64,000 nucleotides of DNA from CAWGYT01 sp963826795 (GTDB taxonomy: Bacteria; Planctomycetota; Planctomycetia; Pirellulales; Pirellulaceae). The DNA is taken from positions 124,001 through 188,000 of the forward strand of contig CAWGYT010000009.1 in NCBI GenBank assembly GCA_963826795.1. The letters run 5' to 3'. Under the pieces are notes generated by a model. The model made no database searches, was not told the DNA's origin, and saw only the letters and a list, made by a program, of their open reading frames with translations. Positions 23,092-32,977 of this stretch are shown here, piece by piece. The position numbers and the translations under genes are program-made. Within the stretch, counting starts at the first letter, position 1; every line of letters begins with the position of its first letter.

Positions 23092-26000
23092 GGGGCTGAG
23101 CCTGGATGTCCGTTAGTGTCGCTGGCGCCTGATCGCCCGGTTCGCTGGTTTCAAGTCCACCCAGGACGCCGCCCAGCGCTTGCAGTCCGACTTCAATGGC
23201 CGAGCTGCTCCAGTTGCCAAGCAAATCGGCATTCAGCCCCTCTTCGTCGGCCGACGTGAGCTCGGTTTGAAGTGCCAACAGATAATGCTCGGCGTCAATC
23301 CAGTAAAGGCTCACGCCGCCATAGTGACGCGCCGAAATCGATGGATCCCCGTTTTCGTCGAGCAGGCTGTCGTCCAACAACAACTGCAGTGCCGCATCCG
23401 CCGCGCCGACCAACTGGCTTCGTTCGAGCTCACGCCCAACCACGATCGTGCGTTCGTCGTCTTGCTCCTCGCCGCTGCTGCCAAAAATCAATTGGTCAGC
23501 CTGACCCAGCTGGATCGTCGAGACGTTTTTCAAGCCGCGATTCGGCGCGGCAGTCGGCAGCGTGACAAGCTGCAACCCCGACTCAATCCCTGGCCACATG
23601 GCCGGATTGATTTCGATCCGCCAGGGATTCCCGCCGCTGCCGTCGCCGGCGACCGAAGCCCGATAGGCGGAACCCGTGAGGGCCGCGAACTGCGTCTCCA
23701 GCCAAGTCGAGTCCAGCGATGCCGCATCCACCGTGTCCGTCGTCGCGCCGCGGAACGTAAAGCTGACCGAACCCGCGACCGGAGCTTCAAACGAGTAGAT
23801 GGCGCGTTGATATTCGTCAACGGCTTGTGCGAGCGTGATGGCCGGCGACGCGGCGAGTGTCGGGATCTGAAGCGAGATCTGCCATGGATCACCGGACGTC
23901 CCGTCGCCGCTGACGACCGTCACATCAAGTTGAGTCAATGCAGCGAGCTGCGTCTGGATTTCGTCAATCGGATCGGCTGCCAGCAGGTCGACATTTGCTT
24001 GTGCAGCGCCAAGCCGGAACGTCACCACGCCAGGAACCGCTCCCGCGGTCAGAGCGTATCGGTCGCGTGACCAATTCAACGTTTCCAGCTCCGCCTCGCC
24101 AGCGGTCAATTGCAGCTCGGTCAGCCCCACAAGATCGACTTGTGCCGTACGCGCAGTGAGCACGTTCGAAGCAACCCGGCTCAGCTGCACACGAAAGCTC
24201 GATCCCTCGTCGATGACCTGAACCGGGAAACCCGAATTCGCCGCGTGGTTGGTGATCCATTGCTGAACTTCATTCGCCGTCGACGCGAGTGTCACGGCCA
24301 AGGTGTCGCCCCCGTCCCCGGCGAACGTCAAAGTGGCGGAGTTGGTCAGATCAAGCGTGTATTCGGCATAGTTGGGCGTCTCGGTGACCAGCACAAGATC
24401 GTTCGGTTGACTCGACGTCAGTCCAGGAAGTGCGAGCGTGATCAGCCATGCACCATTGTCATCGACCGCCGTCGCCTCAAGTCCCGAAAGGCTGGCGACG
24501 GCCGCGGCCACGGCGTTGCCATCCTGAACCGCGAACGTTTCCGTTGCTTGCCCTTGACTCAGTTCAACCACGCCGGTCGCCTGGAAGGAAAGCCGATATT
24601 GCGAATTGATGCGGTCCAACGGAAAAAGTGCCGCGGAAGTCACGCCCACGCTGGTAAGCGTTAAGGGCTCGATCGCACGCTCGATCACCCAGGGTTCGTT
24701 CGCGGTCCCGCTTCCACGAACGACAAAGTCACCAGGTCCGTCGAGCAGCGTGTTGAGGGCATCCTCGACTTGCTCGGCGGTGGCGTTGGCGGCCAGCGGC
24801 GCCGAACGTTCGCTGGCATAACGCAGTTGCCAGACACCCGCGTTCGCATTCAATTCAATCGATTGACGTGTGTTGGCGTGCTGCGAGGCGACGGTCGCGG
24901 TCCCCGCCGTAGCAGCGTGCCAAGCGGTGCCGCCTGGCTGGAGGTTTCCGGCATCCAGGTCAACGATGAGCGTCTCGTTGGGCAGGACAACTTCGTCGAT
25001 CGACGTAATGGCATTGTCGCTTGGTCGAAATCCCGCGAGCGGCGACGTATCAACACCCCACTCGCCCAGCAGATCGACGAATTGCGTGAGCCCCATCAGG
25101 CGATTACCCTGGATCCCGCTGGCCCGCGCGAACTCGAACGAAACACCCGGGTACTCCACGGCGTTGATGGTCAAATCGCCAAGCTGGAATTCGGGAATCA
25201 ACTCGACACTGGGAATAATCTCCCACTGGATCCCGCCTTGGCCGTCGACGTCCAGTTCACGCGTTGATTCGCGATAGTCCAGCACGACCGTTCCATCGTC
25301 GTTGGCGGCCACGGTGCCCTGGATTTCGGCATCTCCGTGAAAGCGAAGCGTTGTTTTTCCTTTGCCGAGCACGAGGTTTTCGATGTCAAGGGCCAGCAAC
25401 ACATTGCCGGCCTCGCCCCCGAAAATCTCGGACGGGTCGACCGCCCCCAGCGAATAGCCGCTTAGTAGCTGAGAGATGGAATCGTCTCGCACGACCATGA
25501 TGTTGGCCACGACGTCCAGCGGAGGGAATTCTTCAAGGAAGTCGCCGAAGTGCCGGAGCAGGTCTTCGTAGCCTGGCAGGTCCGAGAGCGACAAGCGATA
25601 GACGTCGATCGTCACATCCGCCTCGGCTTCGGAAAGGTCGAGCGTATCAAAACCCTCCGGTACGGAAACTCCCACGACTTCCACATCGGGCAGTTCCAGG
25701 ACCGCGGCCGCACCCCAGATACCGGAGAATCGATACGTATCGCCGCCGCTCAATCCGGCCAGCAGATGGGCACCTGGCGCAACCGTACCGCCGAACCACG
25801 GCCCCAGCATGGAATCCACCAGGCTGTTGACGAACGGATAATTATTCTCCAGTTTCTCCTGCAAGCCACTCGCGGTTTCCGACTGGGAAATCAACCAATC
25901 CTTCGCCAGGTTCAGCAAGTTGCCGCCAACTTCGAACGTGTCGTTACCGGCCTGAAGTCCGCTTCCAAAGAATCCCTCGACGAAGTCGCCGAAGCTGGCT

Positions 26001-28345
26001 GAACCGGACATCAGGTCCTGGAAACTTCCTTGCGCAGTCTCCAGGTCCGTGTTGGATCCAATCAGCACATTGATGCCCGGACCATAGTTGATGCCGTCAA
26101 CATTCCGTACGGTCCCGGTGAAGCCGCTAATGCGCTGCGTACGGTCTGCTTCGGTAATGGCCTGCAACAACGGCTGCTCACCCAACTCGGCCGCAAAACG
26201 AACGTTCCAAGTACGGACGTCACTCGCGACCACCGGATCGTCAACGGTGACACGGTCGTGGCCCAGGACGTCGATCAACGCCTGCTGCACGGCCGAGCCG
26301 GACGCATCGAAGGCCAAGTTGGCCGTCCGCCGATTTCCGACGACCAGCTGAAACGTTCCGCTGGTGAGCTTCGAGCGGACCTGCTGGTGCTCTTGTGGAC
26401 TGCCCGGTTGGCCAGGGTCGTAAGTCGTCCCTGCCACCAACTGAGCCACTGTCGGGGCCGGCATCACGTTGAGCGACGCGGCATCGATACTCAACAACTC
26501 CAGGTCGACGGCGACCGGATTCACGCCGCTGAGCGTAATGCTCAATCGCGCCCCACCACCCACCACAGGGACGTGCCTACCGACAACGTTCACTTCAACC
26601 TGGTCGACGCCGTTGCCAAGCAGCGCAGCGAGTGCCGTCTGAACGGCCGCAGCCGTGGGTCGCGATCCGACGGGAGATGACATTATTCCGTCATCGCTAA
26701 ATCGAAACGTGCCGCTGGTCGCGGCGTCGAGATTCAAGCTCAACTTCGCCGTCTGCCCATTCGCCGCCGTGGGTGCCTGCTCGATTTGCAGCCAAGCGGG
26801 CTCGACGACCAACAAGGGTCGAGCTCCGGGCTCCCCAAAGTTGATCACCCAAGGCGACAAGGGCTGGCCGTCGCCAGATACCGCTATCCGCTGCTGTACC
26901 GCGAGTGGAAGCGTTGTGAGTTGTCGCAGGGCGCCGGCCACTTCGCTGGCCGTGGTGGTAGGCGAGAGGGCAGCCGTTCGCCCACCGGCCAAACTAAACC
27001 GGAACGTGTATCCTGGCGAGGCGACCGCCTGCAATTCAGCGCACGGCGACTGCCCATCCTGCAACACACGTAGCTGTGCGTTGTCGCTGATCACCGCGTT
27101 CGAGCCGTCACGCGCCACTACCGACATGCGGGGCGCGTCGCCCACCGCGTCATTGAAGCGGAACTGCCATGGATCCTGCGACGTTCCCTGCCCCGTCACT
27201 TCCACGATCGGCAGTTTGGGCGAAGTCGCGGTTTCGTTCGCCGCGTGAAAATCCGCGATCACGAACTGCCCGCCGCTCTTGGTCCACGTCACCGTCTGCC
27301 CTGCCAGACTGAGCTCAAGGGATTCGATTAAGGCGCGGTCGACCAATTCCAACGACTGAATTTCTGCCGATCGAGTCCGTTGGGCGTGGAGGATTCCGAA
27401 ACGCGTCAACTCGGTCGTGCCGGCCGCGTCGCTATACGCAAGCGCCTGCAATCGTTCGGCAGTCGCACCACCCGTGTACGAAATCACCCAGGGATCGACC
27501 GCCGTGCCACTGCCGCCGGTCACCTCGAAATCGATCGTTTCCGCCGCCAGCGCGTCATCGATCACCGCGGTGTCCAACCGGGCGGCCGCCACGTCGATCA
27601 AGTCGGTTTCGACGTCGCCCAGTCGGAGTCGAAATGACGCCACCGAGTCGTTTAGCGTGAGAAACTGGGTGCCGACATCCGTATCAATTGCGCCCTTTTC
27701 AAGTCGGACAACGCCCACTTGCTGGGAACCGGTCTCACGTAGCGAGCTGGCCTTAAACAGGCTTTGCGCGCCGCTCTTGGCCTTGGCCCAAAGCGTATCT
27801 CCTTCGACCTGCAGCACGGCAGACTCGGTATTGTCGACCGTGTTGCTGACGAACAAGTCCGGCAAATCGCCTCCGATCAGACTGTGGACGTTGCTGATCT
27901 GGTCGACCAGCCAACTGAGCCATTGCACGCCCTTCTGTGCCCAGTTCTGATCAGCCGAGACATCCGGACCGGAGGGATCGATCAGGTCGGACACCCAATT
28001 TCGAAAACCCTCACCGCCCACGAGCGTCCCGGCAAACGTGGCCTCACCTTCGAGCTTGAACGTGTTCGACTCGCGACCGCCATAAACCGTCGTATTCTCG
28101 CCGACCTGCGTGAACTTGATCTTGTTGAACTCCAGGTCCCCGTCACCGATCAGTTCCGCATCCACGAACGGGATCGTCACGCCATCAGACTTAGCGACCG
28201 TCAGGGAGGTTGTCCCGTCGTCCTCGCGTGTGAACGTGAAACTGAGCGCGTCGGTCACCTGCCGGAAGTCGAGCACGAGGTGGGCGGCGTTCGTGGTATC
28301 GATCTCCAACTCGCGGTCTTTTGAATCTTTATTGGCTGACAGCAA
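22985..28345 (-). CDS. giant protein fragment 2: beta-rich DPW-module region
   Basis: Continuation of the giant protein after an apparent one-base deletion near 28370-28383. The 1786-residue frame is rich in Asp, Thr, Ser, Gly and Val and nearly free of Cys, as expected for an extracellular beta protein. A module ending in the signature G-x-G-T-x-x-D-P-W-x-I recurs irregularly (for example GSGTAVDPWVI, GQGTSQDPWQF, GSGTANEPWVI, GDGTSGDPWQI, GDGSGGNPWRI). Each copy is followed by a hydrophobic strand and preceded by an xxLxxL helix-like stretch. I do not recognise this module as a named family. No catalytic motif was seen. The last ~36 residues, after the CCCC run at 23092-23095, are out of frame; the true frame is that of fragment 3. 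Confidence 0.85.
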   Translation of the reverse strand: MLSANKDSKDRELEIDTTNAAHLVLDFRQVTDALSFTFTREDDGTTSLTVAKSDGVTIPFVDAELIGDGDLEFNKIKFTQVGENTTVYGGRESNTFKLEGEATFAGTLVGGEGFRNWVSDLIDPSGPDVSADQNWAQKGVQWLSWLVDQISNVHSLIGGDLPDLFVSNTVDNTESAVLQVEGDTLWAKAKSGAQSLFKASSLRETGSQQVGVVRLEKGAIDTDVGTQFLTLNDSVASFRLRLGDVETDLIDVAAARLDTAVIDDALAAETIDFEVTGGSGTAVDPWVISYTGGATAERLQALAYSDAAGTTELTRFGILHAQRTRSAEIQSLELVDRALIESLELSLAGQTVTWTKSGGQFVIADFHAANETATSPKLPIVEVTGQGTSQDPWQFRFNDAVGDAPRMSVVARDGSNAVISDNAQLRVLQDGQSPCAELQAVASPGYTFRFSLAGGRTAALSPTTTASEVAGALRQLTTLPLAVQQRIAVSGDGQPLSPWVINFGEPGARPLLVVEPAWLQIEQAPTAANGQTAKLSLNLDAATSGTFRFSDDGIMSSPVGSRPTAAAVQTALAALLGNGVDQVEVNVVGRHVPVVGGGARLSITLSGVNPVAVDLELLSIDAASLNVMPAPTVAQLVAGTTYDPGQPGSPQEHQQVRSKLTSGTFQLVVGNRRTANLAFDASGSAVQQALIDVLGHDRVTVDDPVVASDVRTWNVRFAAELGEQPLLQAITEADRTQRISGFTGTVRNVDGINYGPGINVLIGSNTDLETAQGSFQDLMSGSASFGDFVEGFFGSGLQAGNDTFEVGGNLLNLAKDWLISQSETASGLQEKLENNYPFVNSLVDSMLGPWFGGTVAPGAHLLAGLSGGDTYRFSGIWGAAAVLELPDVEVVGVSVPEGFDTLDLSEAEADVTIDVYRLSLSDLPGYEDLLRHFGDFLEEFPPLDVVANIMVVRDDSISQLLSGYSLGAVDPSEIFGGEAGNVLLALDIENLVLGKGKTTLRFHGDAEIQGTVAANDDGTVVLDYRESTRELDVDGQGGIQWEIIPSVELIPEFQLGDLTINAVEYPGVSFEFARASGIQGNRLMGLTQFVDLLGEWGVDTSPLAGFRPSDNAITSIDEVVLPNETLIVDLDAGNLQPGGTAWHAATAGTATVASQHANTRQSIELNANAGVWQLRYASERSAPLAANATAEQVEDALNTLLDGPGDFVVRGSGTANEPWVIERAIEPLTLTSVGVTSAALFPLDRINSQYRLSFQATGVVELSQGQATETFAVQDGNAVAAAVASLSGLEATAVDDNGAWLITLALPGLTSSQPNDLVLVTETPNYAEYTLDLTNSATLTFAGDGGDTLAVTLASTANEVQQWITNHAANSGFPVQVIDEGSSFRVQLSRVASNVLTARTAQVDLVGLTELQLTAGEAELETLNWSRDRYALTAGAVPGVVTFRLGAAQANVDLLAADPIDEIQTQLAALTQLDVTVVSGDGTSGDPWQISLQIPTLAASPAITLAQAVDEYQRAIYSFEAPVAGSVSFTFRGATTDTVDAASLDSTWLETQFAALTGSAYRASVAGDGSGGNPWRIEINPAMWPGIESGLQLVTLPTAAPNRGLKNVSTIQLGQADQLIFGSSGEEQDDERTIVVGRELERSQLVGAADAALQLLLDDSLLDENGDPSISARHYGGVSLYWIDAEHYLLALQTELTSADEEGLNADLLGNWSSSAIEVGLQALGGVLGGLETSEPGDQAPATLTDIQAQPRVGEGDRAVDQRGRQFGGARQLRRFEARHRSLAGH

Positions 28346-31300
28346 GCTGGTCGCAGTCGACGCCAGCCAGGCGCCGCGGCGCCACCGAGTTGGCTGGCGG
28401 CGGAGGTCAGAAAGGCATCCGGGCCCCAGTCGTTTCCGAAATAGAACGTATTGTCGCCCTGGGACACCGCGATCTGTTCGATATTCTGAAACTGCTGGCC
28501 GGTGACCGAAACGCGGTCTGCCGAGGCGTCAACGTGATTGGGATTGGTGGGATCGAAATCATTCCACGTTTCATTGTTGGGATCGTAGATCTTCACTTCG
28601 CCCAACGATCGCTGACTTCCCGAGAGTCGATTCTGAGAGTCCACCAGCGAGTTGGCGCCCGTGAAGGCGTGATAGTCGTTCCCGGAAATGACGTGCACCA
28701 TCGCGGCGTTAACGGCGGCGAAGTCGATTCGGTCTCGGTCGCCTTGCCCCGTTTCCTCCTCGACCGAATCAACTCCCCAGCCTGTCGAGTCGAAGCGATA
28801 GGTGTCGTTGTCGCCGCCGCCGATCAAGGTATCGTCGCCCGCGCCCCCGACAATTACGTCGTCGCCCGGTCCGCCGGTTAGCTGATCGTTGCCCGCGAAA
28901 CCTTGGACGACATCACTTCCGGCCCCCGCATCCACCACATCCTGCTGGCCGCTGCCCTCGACCCGATCGTCGCCTTGTCCGGTCGAAATGGTTTGTCCCG
29001 CCGGCGTCGCCTCCGTCAGGTAGACCCGGTCGCCACCACGACCGGAACGAACCGACGGAACACCTTTGACATAAAGGGTCCCGAGAAAGGAATCGTCGGC
29101 CGTGACGGAATCGAACGAGATCCCGGTCAGCTCCGGCTGTGCCAGCATTCCCGCGGAATAGTGCCAACTTCGCGCCGTGTAGGTCTCGCTTTCGACGACG
29201 AAGTCGGAATCACTGTTGTTCAGGACAACGGTCGCACCGGCGAAGCCTTCTCCGAGAACCAGGTGCCGTTCACCGCTCCCCTGTCCTTCGATGGAAAACT
29301 TCCCCGCCGCACTGGCCTCGTTCACAACAAACGTATGATCTCCATCCCCGACGATCACCTTCGCGATTCCGCCGGCGGTGAGTGTCGCAGTCACTGCCCC
29401 AGTTTCGACGACATCGACCTCGACTTGGCCCGGCTTAACGAAGCGAAGTTCCAGGTCCTTGCCGAGGCCGCTCAAGTCCAGCGTCGATTTCGCTTGCGTT
29501 CCCGAGAACTCGATTGTCAGATCGTGATCAAGAGCGTCGATGTCATACAGCACTTCGGCCTGGTCGCTTGTCGGAGCGATGAAGCGTTCCATCGGCGCGG
29601 TCGTCGTGACACGCTGTTGCTGCGTGAGACTGCTGGAGAGTGCAGCGGGAATCGTCGTTCCGCTGGGAGCCGCGGCAATGTCACCCACATGATTCGCGAG
29701 CGAGATCGAGAGCAGAGTCGCTCCGTCCGTCGAAATCGTGTCAACCAGCACGTCGCTGGTTGGAATCGAGAAGGCCGTGCTGATCTGGCTCGCGATTGCC
29801 TCCAACCACAACTCCTGCGCCAGACGATCGACGTGCGCGGGTTGACCGAGCAATCCACGACGAGCCGCCGCGGCCTCGATCGCGCCCTCCATCGATCCAT
29901 CGACATAGGCTCGCCATTGGTCGACGGCTTCGCCATAGCTGCCAACATAACCGGTCGTCCAGGGAGTTGTATCGAACAGCGACACTTCAAAACTCGCCGC
30001 TTCAAAGTCGGCGGGGTTCGAGTTCGCGGAAAACTCACCGATCGCAAGCCGCAAGGTGGTCGCGGCCACCGTCCATTGATTGGCAGGATTGTCCAATGCC
30101 AGGCTGGGGTCTTGCTGTGTCAATTCTGCCAGCAACGGGGTGAGCCGAAGCTCCGAGACGCCGCGGCTGGGCGCGATCCGCGTCCAGCTAAGACCATTGT
30201 GATAGGCAATCGCCTTGTCGCGCACTTGCAGACGCACGTCGGAGCCGACGCGGCGTATGGAAATTCCGGCCGATCCCTGGCTGGAGGCGGAATCGGCCAG
30301 CGCGGCCTCGAGTTCAACCGCGGACGGACCGTTGACACTGACCGACTGGCGGGCGGCCCCAACCGCGAGATTGAAGCTGAATGACGTATTCGCGACCGCC
30401 TGAATCGCACCGGCCGCAATCGTTGCCGCAGGCAAGTTCGCCACGGCAACGCTGACCGCATCGTCGTCCGAGCCGAGACTCACGTCATCGGCCAGGGTGG
30501 GCGAAATCTCGCGGTCGGCCGATACCGTCAATCCCGAATTGCCGAGTGAAAACGTGAGCTTTCCCTCGACGATTTGGAAATCGAGCGTGTCGTTTCCGCC
30601 GGCATCAACAATCGAATCCGCGGCTCCCCACGCGATCTGCTCAAAGACATACGTATCCTGATCCGCACCGCCGTCCAGCGTGTCGCTATCGGGACCTCCT
30701 TTCAGAACATCGTTGCCCAGTCCGCCCCGCAAGATATCCGCCCCGGCGCCGCCCTCCAGGACGTCATTGCCGGCCTCGCCTTCCAATGTTTGGGCTGCCC
30801 CCTGGGCAATCAACACGTCATCGCCAGCGCCGCCGCGCACATCGACCGGCGTTTGACTGCCAATCCGAATCTCCTGTCGACCTCCCGCAACTTGGACTTC
30901 TCGAATATCAGCGGCCGTGAACCCCTGAAGTCGGCCGAAACTTCGCAGTCGTGGTGTTCCGACACTCAGATCGAGGACCTGGGTGAGTAACGAATTATCG
31001 TCAGCTTCGGGGTAGCTCACTTTCAACTTGCCAGCGAAGCCCGAGCCTTTCACCAGCGAGTCGACTTGAATATCGCGTCCAACGAGAAGCTCAGCCAACG
31101 AGCTGTCACTCGCCTTCCCGAACGTCAGTTCCTTGAGGGCTCCGTTGTTCTGCACGAGCACGGCGATTGAGTTCGGGCCGGTCAGCCAGCCGAGCGTTGC
31201 CGCTTTGCGACCGATCGCCAACTGGCCGGCATTGACGGACGTGAACGATAACGACGCCAGCTCGGATTCCAATACGAGTTTGACCTTTCGATCGGGCTTC

Positions 31301-32346
31301 CCGGCAATCAGGTTGTCGACTCCGCCGGCGTCGTTCTGTACTTCGTAGGTCACCACACTGCCGACACCTGTCCCTGCCCCATTCATCTCCTGGACGACGA
31401 TGCGATTGTGCTTCGTATTATCGGCACGGACGGTGACGAGCAGATCTTTATCAATCGCCGACAGATCCAGCGTATGAATTCCGGCAGTCAGATGAATCGT
31501 CTGAGTCGAGCTGAGGTCGGAGCCCTGCGCGGTGGCCTTGTGGGCCGCCACGTCTTCCGTCACCAGCAGCCCGGCATACATGGGCGGCTGCGCCGCGAAG
31601 AGGTTGACGTCGGCGACCTGCCCCGTCGTGTACTCGAGCGCCCAGTTGCCACCGAGCGCCGCCGCTCCCGTCAAATCGGTCGAAGCAGCCACGTCCGCGC
31701 CCGTCAGCCGAGCAAGATCGTCCACGAAGCGAATTCCACTCGTCCCCATGGCCACGTTGCAACCGTAAAGAAACAAGTCGGCATCGTCGGACAAGAATCG
31801 ATCCCACTCACGTAACTGGAGCGTATACGGATCCAGATTCTGCGGATCCAGCCGGGACGCTCCAAGTTCGAGCGACGCCTGGTCACCGTGCGACACAAGG
31901 TGGATCGCCGTAACGTCCGTATGTTGCTGCAGAATCTCAGTGATCTGCTCGATCCCATCGCGATCGGGATCGAGCACCTGGACGAGCATCCCGGACGGGT
32001 CAGCGGGCAGACGCCCCTTGAGCAACGACTCGTAGTCGTCAACTCGTGAGTCAACCAACACGATTGTCGACTCGTACCGCGGGTTCGTCGTCCTCACGCT
32101 TGGAGTCAGCAACGGCGTGACGCGCTGCAACACGGCGCTCGGTCCGATGGCGAAGAGCTGTTCAGGCAGCAGGTCCGGAGCCGTCGCGCGCGGCCAAGGA
32201 GTGGAAAGATCGAGCTGGGGAAAATCGCTTGCTAAGAGCTGCCTTTCCTCCAGACGTTCGAACTTTTCCTGTCCCGCCCGCCGCTGCTTTCTTCGACCCG
32301 AACGTCCCTGGAACTTCCGCTTGCGACCCCGCTTACTCCAAGCCAT
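28255..32346 (-). CDS. giant protein fragment 1: LEPR-XLL + DUF4347 + RTX-type repeats
   Basis: True N-terminus of the giant protein. An AGGAG ribosome site (32355-32359) sits 8 bases before the ATG. Residues 1-30 are Arg/Lys rich, followed by the LEPR-XLL sorting-type motif LEERQLLAS (32-40) found at the start of large planctomycete surface proteins. Residues ~65-250 match DUF4347: a buried strand ending in His153 (HLVSHGD) and a second ending in Cys196 (LYGCNVA), spaced like the His/Cys dyad of caspase-like folds. Two blocks of GGxGxDxx nonapeptide repeats follow (about residues 510-580 and 1180-1250), which in RTX proteins bind calcium outside the cell. Between them is beta-rich sequence without a domain I recognise. 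The last ~35 residues after the GC-rich palindrome at 28370-28383 are out of frame; the true frame continues in fragment 2. Confidence 0.9.
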   Translation of the reverse strand: MAWSKRGRKRKFQGRSGRRKQRRAGQEKFERLEERQLLASDFPQLDLSTPWPRATAPDLLPEQLFAIGPSAVLQRVTPLLTPSVRTTNPRYESTIVLVDSRVDDYESLLKGRLPADPSGMLVQVLDPDRDGIEQITEILQQHTDVTAIHLVSHGDQASLELGASRLDPQNLDPYTLQLREWDRFLSDDADLFLYGCNVAMGTSGIRFVDDLARLTGADVAASTDLTGAAALGGNWALEYTTGQVADVNLFAAQPPMYAGLLVTEDVAAHKATAQGSDLSSTQTIHLTAGIHTLDLSAIDKDLLVTVRADNTKHNRIVVQEMNGAGTGVGSVVTYEVQNDAGGVDNLIAGKPDRKVKLVLESELASLSFTSVNAGQLAIGRKAATLGWLTGPNSIAVLVQNNGALKELTFGKASDSSLAELLVGRDIQVDSLVKGSGFAGKLKVSYPEADDNSLLTQVLDLSVGTPRLRSFGRLQGFTAADIREVQVAGGRQEIRIGSQTPVDVRGGAGDDVLIAQGAAQTLEGEAGNDVLEGGAGADILRGGLGNDVLKGGPDSDTLDGGADQDTYVFEQIAWGAADSIVDAGGNDTLDFQIVEGKLTFSLGNSGLTVSADREISPTLADDVSLGSDDDAVSVAVANLPAATIAAGAIQAVANTSFSFNLAVGAARQSVSVNGPSAVELEAALADSASSQGSAGISIRRVGSDVRLQVRDKAIAYHNGLSWTRIAPSRGVSELRLTPLLAELTQQDPSLALDNPANQWTVAATTLRLAIGEFSANSNPADFEAASFEVSLFDTTPWTTGYVGSYGEAVDQWRAYVDGSMEGAIEAAAARRGLLGQPAHVDRLAQELWLEAIASQISTAFSIPTSDVLVDTISTDGATLLSISLANHVGDIAAAPSGTTIPAALSSSLTQQQRVTTTAPMERFIAPTSDQAEVLYDIDALDHDLTIEFSGTQAKSTLDLSGLGKDLELRFVKPGQVEVDVVETGAVTATLTAGGIAKVIVGDGDHTFVVNEASAAGKFSIEGQGSGERHLVLGEGFAGATVVLNNSDSDFVVESETYTARSWHYSAGMLAQPELTGISFDSVTADDSFLGTLYVKGVPSVRSGRGGDRVYLTEATPAGQTISTGQGDDRVEGSGQQDVVDAGAGSDVVQGFAGNDQLTGGPGDDVIVGGAGDDTLIGGGDNDTYRFDSTGWGVDSVEEETGQGDRDRIDFAAVNAAMVHVISGNDYHAFTGANSLVDSQNRLSGSQRSLGEVKIYDPNNETWNDFDPTNPNHVDASADRVSVTGQQFQNIEQIAVSQGDNTFYFGNDWGPDAFLTSAASQLGGAAAPGWRRLRPACCQPIKIQKTASWRSIPRTPPTSCSTSGR

Positions 32347-32977
32347 GGAGGCGTCTCCTAAAGTTCATCCTCGATCCGAAACGAGCTCATCCCGTTCCCG
32401 CTGCGAGGCCTGCCCCGCCACCTCCGGCGACTGCTCGAACGATGCCAACGCCCTTGCACACATTCGTTCGGGAAAGTCGGTTTGCGACGACGCTATTGCC
32501 GGAAGTGAACTCAACGGTATCGCATTTCTGCGAATTGAAAATCGCTTTCGTGGCGAATTTGGAAGGCTGGCGAGACGCCAGGAAGGAGCTGACAATCGCG
32601 TGTCACTTTCGGGCAGACGACTTGACCAGTTAGGAAAGACATAGGGGGCGAGGTCACGCAAACCTTAGCGACGATTCTGGCTGGAGGGCCGTTCCAGGCT
32701 TCACCAGCAGCAAGGCTTTCGACCGCGTTGCGACCGCACCTCGAAGAAACTAAAAGGCGGAGAACCGAAGAGCGCCTTGGTGGCAGGTGACGATTAGAGA
32801 ATCTCGCCGGGCCGACCTGCCTCGCGAGTGGATCCACGGCCGTGTTACCGGGTAACTTCGATTCGAAAATGAAACGTGTGTTTCTTCGACAGACAAGCCT
32901 TCGATCGGATACCATACGGGTGCCCGCCGCGACCTGTCGCCAGGCGAGACTTGAGGTCAATCAATGTGGGGAAGACA
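32347..32977. other. divergent intergenic region
   Basis: About 630 bases separate the giant surface-protein gene (minus) from the cytochrome/propeller gene (plus). Both promoters should lie here. I see no -35/-10 pair strong enough to call on either strand and no convincing coding frame; short open frames have shadow-like composition. Confidence 0.5.
32355..32359 (-). promoter_or_regulatory. ribosome binding site of the giant gene
   Basis: AGGAG on the minus strand lies 8 bases before the ATG at 32346-32344. It supports this ATG, which begins the basic LEPR-XLL N-terminus, as the real start of the giant protein. Confidence 0.6.

Larger units (their letters stand above)
1..32346 (-). other. 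composite giant surface-protein gene (five frame breaks, 3' end outside window)
   Basis: Six minus-strand reading frames lie end to end and overlap by about 90-110 bases. Translation continues sensibly from one to the next if a single base is added or removed near 28370-28383, 23092-23095, 22431-22434, 16584-16586 and 11917-11925. Together they give about 10,780 codons with one LEPR-XLL start region at the right end and no stop before the left edge. The domains change gradually and no internal ribosome site or second N-terminal signal was seen at the junctions. I infer one gene for a giant secreted or cell-surface protein. The individual frames are listed separately below. It could alternatively be a genuinely decayed gene, but the similar shifts in nearby ordinary genes argue for sequence error. 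Confidence 0.8.

Noticed and set aside
11903..28383. Programmed ribosomal frameshifting to explain the breaks in the giant gene.
   Set aside because: No slippery heptamer with downstream structure was seen, both shift directions occur, and unrelated genes show the same breaks.
478..30384. Many long plus-strand open frames opposite the giant gene (up to 739 codons, e.g. 9787-12006, 14726-16453, 18588-20192, 20811-22193).
   Set aside because: They are rich in Arg, His, Val and Gln with no domains, and mirror the codon bias of the minus-strand gene; they are antisense shadows.
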